This document shows, in pieces, positions 52,839 to 64,000 of a stretch of 64,000 bases of DNA. The DNA is from Chamaelirium japonicum (taxonomy: Eukaryota > Streptophyta > Magnoliopsida > Liliales > Melanthiaceae). The position numbers and the translations under genes are program-made. The stretch is taken from NCBI GenBank assembly GCA_947650365.1, contig CANTAL010000135.1, positions 248,001-312,000 on the forward strand, read 5' to 3'. Each line of letters opens with the position of its first letter. The stretch's first letter is position 1. The notes beneath the pieces were generated by a model. It was not told the origin of the DNA, did no database searches, and worked only from the letters and a program-made list of their open reading frames with translations.

Positions 52839-55800
52839 ACGATCCATTCTATTTCATTTGTATGATCCATTCTTACTCATTCGTACGATTCATTCTAAAT
52901 CATTCGCACGAATATATCCCTTGTAATTCATTCGTACGATCCATTCTAATTTATTCGCATGATCCATTCTAATTCATTCATACTATCCATTCTAATTCAT
53001 TCGTACGATCCATTCTTATTCATTCGCACGATCCATTCTAATTCAATAATACGATCTATTCGAATTCATTCATACGATCCATTCTAATTCATTCATACAA
53101 TCGATTCTAATTCATTCGCACAATCTATTCTAATTCATTCGTACGATCCATTCTAATTCATTCGCACGATCCATTCTAATTCATTTGCATGATCCATTCT
53201 AATTCATTCGTACGATCCACCCTAATTCCTTCGTATGATCCATTCTAATTCATTCGTACGATCCACCCTAATTCCTTCGTATGATCCATTCTAATTCCTT
53301 CGTACGATCCATTCTATTTCATTCGTTTGATCCAATCTAATTCCTTCCTACGATCCATTCTAATTCATTCCCATGAAAGTATCCATTCTAATTCATACGT
53401 ACGATCCATTCTAATTCATTCGTACGATCCATTCTAATTCATTAGCACGATCCATTCTAATTTATTCGTACGATCCATTCTATTCATTTGTACGATCCAT
53501 TCTAATTCTTTCTAATTCATACGTACATTCTAATTCCTTCGTGGATACATTCGTGCACGAATGTATCCATTCTAATTCATTCGTACGATCCATTCGAATT
53601 CATTCATACGATCCATTCTAATTTATTCATACGATCCATTCTAACTTATTCATACGATCCATTCTAATTCATTCATATGATCCATTCTAATTCATTCGTA
53701 CGATCCATTCTAATTCATTCGCACGAATGTATCCATTCTAATTCATACAATCCATTCTAATTTATTCGCACGAATGTATCCATTCTAATTCATTCGCACG
53801 AATGTATCCATTCTATTTCATTCATACGATCCATTCTAATTCATTCGCATGAATTTATCCATTCTAATTCCTTCATATGATCCATTCTAATTCATTCGCA
53901 CGAATGTATCCATTCTAATTCATTCGTACGATCCATTCTTATTCATTCGTACGATCCATTCTAATTCATTCACATGATCCATTCTAATTCATTCATACGA
54001 TCCAATCTAATTCATTCATACAATCCATTCTAATTCATTCGCACAAATGTATCCATTCTAATTCATTCATTCGATCCATTCTAATTCATTCACACGATCC
54101 AATCTAATTCATTCATATGATCCATTCTAATTCATTCGTATGATCCATTCTAATTCATTCGCACGAATGTATCCATTCTAATTCATTCGCATGATCTATT
54201 CTAATTCATTCGCACGATCCATTCTAATTCATTCATACGATCCATTCTTACTCATTCGTACGATCCATTCTAATTCTTTTATACGATCCATTCTAATTCA
54301 TTCATACGATCGATTCTAATTCATTCACACAATCTATTCTAATTCATTCATACGATCTATTCTAATTCATTCGCACGATCCATTCTAATTCATTTGCATG
54401 ATCCATTCTAGTTCATTCATATAATCCATTCTAATTCTTTTGCACGAATGTATCCATTCTAATTCATTCGTACGATCCATTCTAATTCCTTCGTACGATC
54501 CATTCTAATTCCTTCGTACGATCCATTCTAATTCATTCGTATGATCCATTCTAATTCCTTCGTACGATCCATTCTAATATATTCCCATGAATATATCCGT
54601 TCTAATTTATACGTACGATCTATTCTAATTCATTCATACGATCCATTCTAATTCATTAATACGATCCATTCTAATTCATTCGCACGAATGTATCCATTCT
54701 AATTCATTCGTACGATCCATTCTAATTCATTCGCACAATCTATTCGAATTCATTCGTACGATCCATTCTAATTCATTAGCACGATCAATTCTAATTCATT
54801 CGTACGATCCATTCTATTTCATTCGTATGATCCATTCTTACTCATTCGTACGATCCATTCTAATTCATTCGCACGAATGTATCCATTCTAATTCATTCGT
54901 ACGATCCATTCTAAATCATTCGCACGATCCATTCTAATTTATTCATACGATCCATTCTAATTCATTCGTACGATCCATTGTAATTCATTCGCACGATCCA
55001 TTCTAATTCATTCTTACGATCCATTCTAATTCATTTATACATTCCATTCTAATTCTTTCACACGAATGTATCCATTCTAATTCATTCGTACGATCCACCC
55101 TAATTCCTTCGTATGATCTATTCTAATTGTTTCGCACGAATGTATCCGTTCTGATTTATTCGTACGATCCATTCAAATTCATTCAGACGATCCATTATAA
55201 TTCATTCATACGATCCATTCTAATTCATTCGCACGAATGTATCCATTCTAATTCATTCGTACAATCCATTCTAATTCATTCGCACGTTCCAATCTAATTC
55301 ATTCGCACGATCTATTCTATTTCATTCGTACGATCCATTCTATTTCATTCGTACGATCCATTCTTACTCATTCGTACGATCCTTTCTAATTCATTCCCAC
55401 GAATGTATCCATTCTAATTCATTCGTACGATCCATTCTAATTCATTCCCAAGATCCATTCTAATTCATTCGTACGATCCATTCTAATTCATTCGTACGAT
55501 CCATTCTAATTCATTCGCACGATCTATTCTAATTCATTCATACGATCCATTCTAATTCATTCATACAATCCATTCTAATACGATCCATTATGATTGATTC
55601 ATACGATCCATTCTAATTCATTCGCACGAATGTGTCCATTCTAATTCATTCGTACGATCCATTCTAATTCATTCGCATGATCCATTCTAATTCCTTCGCA
55701 CGATCCATTCTAATTCCTTCGCATGATCCATTCTAATTCCTTCACACGATCCATTCTAATTCATTTGTATGATCCACTCTTACTCATTCATACGATCCAT

Positions 55801-56820
55801 TCTAATTCATTCGCACGAATGTATCCATTCTAATTCATTCGTATGATCCATTCTAATTCCTTCGCACGAACCATTCTAATTCCTTCATACGATCCATTCT
55901 AATTCATTCATACGATCCATTCTAATTCATTCGCACGAATGTATCGATTCTAATTCATTCGTACGATCCATTCTAATTCATTCGCAAAATCTATTCTAAT
56001 TCATTCGTACGATCCATTCTAATTCATTCGCACGATCCATTCTAATTTATTCGCACGATCCATTCTAATTCATTCATACAATCTATCTAATTCTTTTGCA
56101 CGAAAGTATCCATTCTAATTCATTCCTACGATCCATTATAATTCCTTCGTATTATCCATTCTAATTCCTTCGTACGATCCATTCTATTTCATTCGTATGA
56201 TCCATTCTAATTCCTTCATACGATCCATTCTAATTCATTCCCATGAATGTATCTATTCTAATTCATACGTACGATCTATTCTTACTCATTCGTACGATCC
56301 ATTCTAATTCATACGTACGATCCATTCTTACTTATTCATACGATCCATCCTAATTCATTCATACAATCCATTCTAATTCATTCGTACGATCCATTCTAAT
56401 TCATTCGCACAATCGATTCTAATTCATTCGTACGATCCATTCTAATTCATTCGCACGATCCATTCTAATTCATTCATACGATCCATTCTAATTCATTTGT
56501 TCGATCCATTCTAATTCATTCGTACGATCCATTCTAATTCATTCGGACAATCTATTCTAATTCACTCGTTCAATCCATTCTAATTAATTAGCACGATCCA
56601 TTCTAATTCATTCGTACGATCCATTCTATTTCATTCGTACGATCCATTCTTACTCATTCGTACGATCCATTCTAATTCATTCGCACGATCCATTCTAATT
56701 CATTCATACGTTCCATTCTATTTCATTCGTACGATCCATTCTTACTCATTCGTACGATCCTATCTAATTCATTCGTACGAATGTATCCATTCTAATTCAT
56801 TCGTACGATCCATTCTAATT
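52839..56820 (+). repeat. Minisatellite block, forward (higher-order copy 4)
   Basis: Forward block of 3.98 kb with the palindrome at 53,543-53,568. Older direct homologue of 46,568-50,355 and inverted homologue of 19,249-23,208. Confidence 0.88.
53543..53568. repeat. 26-bp perfect palindrome
   Basis: Right-arm copy in duplication copy A. Confidence 0.95.
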
Positions 56821-58307
56821 GATCGTATGAATGAATTCGAATAGATCGTACGAATGAATTAGAATGGATACATTCGTGCGAATGAATTAGAATAGATCAT
56901 ATGAAGCAATTAGGGTGGATCGTATGAATGAATTATAATGGATACATTCATGCGAAAGAATTAGAATGGATTGTATGAATGAATTAGAATGGATCGTATG
57001 AATGAATTAGAATGGATCGTGCGAATGAATTAGAATGCATCATACGAATTAATTAGAATGGATACATTCGTGCGAATGAATTAGAATGGATTGTATGAAT
57101 GAGTAAGAATGGATCATACAAATGAATTAGAATGGATCGTGCGAAGGAATTAGAATGGATCATGCGAAGGAATTACAATGGATCGCGCGAAGGAATTAGA
57201 ATGGATCGTGCGAATGAATTAGAATCGATCGTACGAATGAATTAGAATAGATTGTGCGAACGAATTAGAATGGATCGTACGAATGAATTAGAATGGATAC
57301 ATTTGTGCAAATGAATTAGAATGGATCGTATGAATGAATTAGAATGGATCGTACGTATGAATTAGAATGATACATTCATGGGAATGAATTAGAATGGATC
57401 GTACAAAGGAATTAGAATGGATCATACGAATGAAATAGAAGGGATCGTACGAAGGAATTAGAATGGATCGTACGAAGGAATTAGAATGGATCATACGAAT
57501 GAATTAGAATAGATTGTGCAAATGAATTAGAATGGATCGTACGAATGAATTAGAATGGATACATTCGTGCGAAAGAATTAGAATGGATTGTATGAATGAA
57601 AAAGAATGGATACATTCGTGCGAAAGAATTAGAATGGATTGTATGAATGAATTAGAATGGATCGTATGAATGAATTAGAATGGATCGTGCGAATGAATTA
57701 GAATGGATCGTACGAATGAATTAGAATGGATCATATGAATGAATTAGAATGGATCGTGCGAATGAATTAGAATGGATCGTACGAATGAATTAGAATGAAT
57801 CGTACAAAGGAATTAGAATGGATCATACGAATAAATTAGAATGGATCGTAAGAATGGATCGTACGAATGAATTAGAATGGATCGTACGAAAGAATTAGAA
57901 TGGATCGTGCTAATGAATTAGAATGGATCGTATGAATGAATTAGAATGGATACTTTCGTGCGAATGAATTAGAATGGATCGTATGAATGAATTAGAATGG
58001 ATCGTATGAATGAATTAGAATGGATCATGCAAATGAATTAGAATGAAAATAGAATGGATACATTTGTGCGAATGAATTAGAATGGATCATACGAAGGAAT
58101 TAGGGTGGATCGTACGAATGAACTAGAATGGATCGTACGAATGAATTAGAATGAATCGTACGAACAAATTAGAATGGATTGTACGAATGAATTAGAATAG
58201 ATCGTGCGAATGAATTAGAATGGATACATTCGTGCGAATGAATTAGAATGGATCATACGAATGAGTAAGAATGGATCGTACGAATGAAATAGAATGGATA
58301 CATTTGT
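56821..58307 (-). repeat. Minisatellite block, reverse (chimeric)
   Basis: Reverse block shortened to 1.49 kb. Its left part resembles 50.36-51.3 kb, and at about 57,770 it jumps to a second copy of 52.3 kb sequence. Confidence 0.88.
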
Positions 58308-61300
58308 ACGATCCATTCTATTTCATTTGTATGATCCATTCTTACTCATTCGTACGATTCATTCTAAATCATTCGCACGAATATATCCCTTGTAATTCAT
58401 TCGTACGATCCATTCTAATTTATTCGCATGATCCATTCTAATTCATTCATACTATCCATTCTAATTCATTCGTACGATCCATTCTTATTCATTCGCACGA
58501 TCCATTCTAATTCAATAATACGATCTATTCGAATTCATTCATACGATCCATTCTAATTCATTCATACAATCGATTCTAATTCATTCGCACAATCTATTCT
58601 AATTCATTCGTACGATCCATTCTAATTCATTCGCACGATCCATTCTAATTCATTTGCATGATCCATTCTAATTCATTCGTACGATCCACCCTAATTCCTT
58701 CGTATGATCCATTCTAATTCATTCGTACGATCCACCCTAATTCCTTCGTATGATCCATTCTAATTCCTTCGTACGATCCATTCTATTTCATTCGTTTGAT
58801 CCAATCTAATTCCTTCCTACGATCCATTCTAATTCATTCCCATGAAAGTATCCATTCTAATTCATACGTACGATCCATTCTAATTCATTCGTACGATCCA
58901 TTCTAATTCATTAGCACGATCCATTCTAATTTATTCGTACGATCCATTCTATTCATTTGTACGATCCATTCTAATTCTTTCTAATTCATACGTACATTCT
59001 AATTCCTTCGTGGATACATTCGTGCACGAATGTATCCATTCTAATTCATTCGTACGATCCATTCGAATTCATTCATACGATCCATTCTAATTTATTCATA
59101 CGATCCATTCTAACTTATTCATACGATCCATTCTAATTCATTCATATGATCCATTCTAATTCATTCGTACGATCCATTCTAATTCATTCGCACGAATGTA
59201 TCCATTCTAATTCATACAATCCATTCTAATTTATTCGCACGAATGTATCCATTCTAATTCATTCGCACGAATGTATCCATTCTATTTCATTCATACGATC
59301 CATTCTAATTCATTCGCATGAATTTATCCATTCTAATTCCTTCATATGATCCATTCTAATTCATTCGCACGAATGTATCCATTCTAATTCATTCGTACGA
59401 TCCATTCTTATTCATTCGTACGATCCATTCTAATTCATTCACATGATCCATTCTAATTCATTCATACGATCCAATCTAATTCATTCATACAATCCATTCT
59501 AATTCATTCGCACAAATGTATCCATTCTAATTCATTCATTCGATCCATTCTAATTCATTCACACGATCCAATCTAATTCATTCATATGATCCATTCTAAT
59601 TCATTCGTATGATCCATTCTAATTCATTCGCACGAATGTATCCATTCTAATTCATTCGCATGATCTATTCTAATTCATTCGCACGATCCATTCTAATTCA
59701 TTCATACGATCCATTCTTACTCATTCGTACGATCCATTCTAATTCTTTTATACGATCCATTCTAATTCATTCATACGATCGATTCTAATTCATTCACACA
59801 ATCTATTCTAATTCATTCATACGATCTATTCTAATTCATTCGCACGATCCATTCTAATTCATTTGCATGATCCATTCTAGTTCATTCATATAATCCATTC
59901 TAATTCTTTTGCACGAATGTATCCATTCTAATTCATTCATACGATCCATTCTAATTCCTTCGTACGATCCATTCTAATTCCTTCGTACGATCCATTCTAA
60001 TTCATTCGTATGATCCATTCTAATTCCTTCGTACGATCCATTCTAATATATTCCCATGAATATATCCGTTCTAATTTATACGTACGATCTATTCTAATTC
60101 ATTCATACGATCCATTCTAATTCATTAATACGATCCATTCTAATTCATTCGCACGAATGTATCCATTCTAATTCATTCGTACGATCCATTCTAATTCATT
60201 CGCACAATCTATTCGAATTCATTCGTACGATCCATTCTAATTCATTAGCACGATCAATTCTAATTCATTCGTACGATCCATTCTATTTCATTCGTATGAT
60301 CCATTCTTACTCATTCGTACGATCCATTCTAATTCATTCGCACGAATGTATCCATTCTAATTCATTCGTACGATCCATTCTAAATCATTCGCACGATCCA
60401 TTCTAATTTATTCATACGATCCATTCTAATTCATTCGTACGATCCATTGTAATTCATTCGCACGATCCATTCTAATTCATTCTTACGATCCATTCTAATT
60501 CATTTATACATTCCATTCTAATTCTTTCACACGAATGTATCCATTCTAATTCATTCGTACGATCCACCCTAATTCCTTCGTATGATCTATTCTAATTGTT
60601 TCGCACGAATGTATCCGTTCTGATTTATTCGTACGATCCATTCAAATTCATTCAGACGATCCATTATAATTCATTCATACGATCCATTCTAATTCATTCG
60701 CACGAATGTATCCATTCTAATTCATTCGTACAATCCATTCTAATTCATTCGCACGTTCCAATCTAATTCATTCGCACGATCTATTCTATTTCATTCGTAC
60801 GATCCATTCTATTTCATTCGTACGATCCATTCTTACTCATTCGTACGATCCTTTCTAATTCATTCCCACGAATGTATCCATTCTAATTCATTCGTACGAT
60901 CCATTCTAATTCATTCCCAAGATCCATTCTAATTCATTCGTACGATCCATTCTAATTCATTCGTACGATCCATTCTAATTCATTCGCACGATCTATTCTA
61001 ATTCATTCATACGATCCATTCTAATTCATTCATACAATCCATTCTAATACGATCCATTATGATTGATTCATACGATCCATTCTAATTCATTCGCACGAAT
61101 GTGTCCATTCTAATTCATTCGTACGATCCATTCTAATTCATTCGCATGATCCATTCTAATTCCTTCGCACGATCCATTCTAATTCCTTCGCATGATCCAT
61201 TCTAATTCCTTCACACGATCCATTCTAATTCATTTGTATGATCCACTCTTACTCATTCATACGATCCATTCTAATTCATTCGCACGAATGTATCCATTCT

Positions 61301-62288
61301 AATTCATTCGTATGATCCATTCTAATTCCTTCGCACGAACCATTCTAATTCCTTCATACGATCCATTCTAATTCATTCATACGATCCATTCTAATTCATT
61401 CGCACGAATGTATCGATTCTAATTCATTCGTACGATCCATTCTAATTCATTCGCAAAATCTATTCTAATTCATTCGTACGATCCATTCTAATTCATTCGC
61501 ACGATCCATTCTAATTTATTCGCACGATCCATTCTAATTCATTCATACAATCTATCTAATTCTTTTGCACGAAAGTATCCATTCTAATTCATTCCTACGA
61601 TCCATTATAATTCCTTCGTATTATCCATTCTAATTCCTTCGTACGATCCATTCTATTTCATTCGTATGATCCATTCTAATTCCTTCATACGATCCATTCT
61701 AATTCATTCCCATGAATGTATCCATTCTAATTCATACGTACGATCTATTCTTACTCATTCGTACGATCCATTCTAATTCATACGTACGATCCATTCTTAC
61801 TTATTCATACGATCCATCCTAATTCATTCATACAATCCATTCTAATTCATTCGTACGATCCATTCTAATTCATTCGCACAATCGATTCTAATTCATTCGT
61901 ACGATCCATTCTAATTCATTCGCACGATCCATTCTAATTCATTCATACGATCCATTCTAATTCATTTGTTCGATCCATTCTAATTCATTCGTACGATCCA
62001 TTCTAATTCATTCGGACAATCTATTCTAATTCACTCGTTCAATCCATTCTAATTAATTAGCACGATCCATTCTAATTCATTCGTACGATCCATTCTATTT
62101 CATTCGTACGATCCATTCTTACTCATTCGTACGATCCATTCTAATTCATTCGCACGATCCATTCTAATTCATTCATACGTTCCATTCTATTTCATTCGTA
62201 CGATCCATTCTTACTCATTCGTACGATCCTATCTAATTCATTCGTACGAATGTATCCATTCTAATTCATTCGTACGATCCATTCTAAT
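58308..62288 (+). repeat. Minisatellite block, forward (higher-order copy 5)
   Basis: Forward block inside copy B, with the palindrome at 59,012-59,037. Confidence 0.88.
59012..59037. repeat. 26-bp perfect palindrome
   Basis: Right-arm copy in duplication copy B, 5,469 bp from the previous one. Confidence 0.95.
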
Positions 62289-64000
62289 TGATCGTATGAA
62301 TGAATTCGAATAGATCGTACGAATGAATTAGAATGGATACATTCGTGCGAATGAATTAGAATAGATCATATGAAGCAATTAGGGTGGATCGTATGAATGA
62401 ATTATAATGGATACATTCATGCGAAAGAATTAGAATGGATTGTATGAATGAATTAGAATGGATCGTATGAATGAATTAGAATGGATCATGCGAATGAATT
62501 AGAATGCATCATACGAATTAATTAGAATGGATACATTCGTGCGAATGAATTAGAATGGATTGTATGAATGAGTAAGAATGGATCATACAAATGAATTAGA
62601 ATGGATCGTGCGAAGGAATTAGAATGGATCATGCGAAGGAATTACAATGGATCGCGCGAAGGAATTAGAATGGATCGTGCGAATGAATTAGAATCGATCG
62701 TACGAATGAATTAGAATAGATTGTGCGAACGAATTAGAATGGATCGTACGAATGAATTAGAATGGATACATTTGTGCAAATGAATTAGAATGGATCGTAT
62801 GAATGAATTAGAATGGATCGTACGTATGAATTAGAATGATACATTCATGGGAATGAATTAGAATGGATCGTACAAAGGAATTAGAATGGATCATACGAAT
62901 GAAATAGAAGGGATCGTACGAAGGAATTAGAATGGATCGTACGAAGGAATTAGAATGGATCATACGAATGAATTAGAATAGATTGTGCAAATGAATTAGA
63001 ATGGATCGTACGAATGAATTAGAATGGATACATTCGTGCGAAAGAATTAGAATGGATTGTATGAATGAAAAAGAATGGATACATTCGTGCGAAAGAATTA
63101 GAATGGATTGTATGAATGAATTAGAATGGATCGTATGAATGAATTAGAATGGATCGTGCGAATGAATTAGAATGGATCGTACGAATGAATTAGAATGGAT
63201 CATATGAATGAATTAGAATGGATCGTGCGAATGAATTAGAATGGATCGTACGAATGAATTAGAATGGATACATTCGTGCAAATGAATTACAATGGATCGT
63301 ACGAATGAGTAAGAATGGATTGTACGAGCGAAATAGAATTGATCATACGAATGAATTAGAATGGATCGTGCTAATGAATTAGAATGGATTATACGAATCA
63401 ATTAGAATAAATGATGCGAATGAATTCGAATGGATCGTACGAATGAATTAGAATGGCTTGTATGAATGAATTAGAATGGATCATGAGAATGAATTAGAAT
63501 GGATTGTACGAATGAATTAGAATGGATACATTCGTGCGAATGAATTAGAAAGGATCGTACGAATGAGTAAGAATGGATCGTACGAATGAATTAGAATGGA
63601 TCGTGCTAATGATTTAGAATGGATCGCTCGAATGAATTAGAATAGATTGTGCGAATGAATACATTCATGCGAATGAATTAGAATGGATCATATGAATGAA
63701 TTAGAATGGATCGTTTGAATGAATTCGAATGGATCGTACGAATGAATTAGAATGGATCGTGCGAATGAATTAGAATGGATCGTACGAATGAATTAGAATA
63801 GATACATTCGTGCAAATGAATTAGAATTGATCCTGCGAATGAATTAGAATGGATCGTACGAATGAATTAGAATAGATTGTGCGAATGAATTAGAATGGAT
63901 CGTACGAATGAATTAGAATGGATACATTCGTGCGAAAGAATTAGAATGGATTGTATGAATGAATTATAATGGATCATATGAATGAATTAGAATGGATCGT
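62289..64000 (-). repeat. Minisatellite block, reverse, cut by window edge
   Basis: Reverse block. It matches 17.5-19.25 kb in inverted orientation, with private variants such as GCGCGAAGGAATTAG, AATAAATGATGCG and TTAGAAAGGATCG in the same order. Confidence 0.88.

Larger units (their letters stand above)
52301..57769 (+). repeat. 5,469-bp tandem duplication, copy A
   Basis: Every landmark compared reappears exactly 5,469 bp downstream (52,561/58,030; 52,801/58,270; 56,821/62,290). It spans a reverse end, a full forward block and a reverse start, so it crosses two orientation flips. Edges are within about 40 bp. Confidence 0.9.
57770..63238 (+). repeat. 5,469-bp tandem duplication, copy B
   Basis: Nearly identical to copy A. 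I noticed three substitutions (A/B positions 54,470/59,939; 56,254/61,723; about 57,019/62,488). Two of the three are at CpG sites. Confidence 0.9.
43810..64000. repeat. Right 23-bp minisatellite array
   Basis: Same 23/28-bp monomers as the left array, continuing to the window edge. Block order and private variants are those of the left array read in reverse, so this is the second arm of a large inverted repeat. No coding or RNA gene is visible. It contains the youngest duplication in the window, a 5,469-bp tandem copy. Confidence 0.97.
44606..64000 (-). repeat. Right arm of giant inverted repeat
   Basis: This is the inverted counterpart of the left arm. It starts at the centre of a 26-bp perfect palindrome (44,593-44,618). 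The inner 1.9 kb, the 30,954/45,224 switch point, the 28,856/47,275 palindrome with its flanks, and the variant run at 62,289-63,570 all match the left arm reverse-complemented. One 5,469-bp segment is present twice here. Confidence 0.8.

Noticed and set aside
1..64000. Telomeric or known centromeric satellite
   Set aside because: No TTTAGGG-type runs and no 150-180-bp alphoid-like monomer. The 23-bp unit does not match a telomere repeat, and a centromere role cannot be judged from sequence.

Overview
The window is plant nuclear DNA. About 52 kb is one AT-rich minisatellite, and a decayed 11,962-bp LTR retrotransposon (31,848-43,809) sits in it. The retrotransposon's protein families, a canonical plant TATA box in each LTR, and an antisense gene of a type known from plant Ty3/gypsy elements point to a flowering plant. 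I cannot name the species. No ordinary host gene, rRNA or tRNA was recognised, so this is probably constitutive heterochromatin.

Arrays (1-31,847 and 43,810-64,000). The monomer is 23 bp and is built around ATTCGTACGATCC. A 28-bp length variant has the core GCACGAATGTATCC. Monomers run head to tail in blocks of 0.1 to 4.6 kb, and the blocks flip orientation about 29 times. The 28-bp variant recurs at 120-bp (5-mer) and 189-bp (8-mer) spacings. Above that there are copies of about 4.2 kb (1-2,140 versus 4,230-6,369), about 6.4 kb (19.25-23.2 versus 25.6-29.6 kb) and an almost exact 5,469-bp tandem duplication (52.3-57.8 versus 57.8-63.2 kb).

The order of blocks and private variants left of about 31,555, read leftwards, matches the order right of about 44,606, read rightwards. 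The two arrays are therefore arms of one very large inverted repeat (right arm at least 19.4 kb, running off the window). The retrotransposon lies in the roughly 13-kb apex.

Retrotransposon. It has 694/693-bp LTRs (TGTGGG...CCCACA, the last triplet mutated in one copy), a 5-bp target duplication CGAAT, and sense genes on the minus strand. From right to left these are the 5' LTR, primer site, gag, protease, reverse transcriptase, RNase H, a second RNase H and integrase. A plus-strand antisense gene (aORF) follows with its own TATA box, two apparent introns and a poly(A) signal, then a ten-copy 118-bp tandem repeat, polypurine tract and 3' LTR. The dual RNase H and the aORF indicate the Tat lineage of Ty3/gypsy (Retand-like). 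All reading frames are broken by stops or frameshifts, so the copy is non-autonomous today. A 36-bp stray piece of LTR end at 31,556 shows that the array was rearranged after the insertion.

Together, LTRs about 5% diverged and array segments more than 99.9% identical imply that the satellite turns over faster than the element decays.
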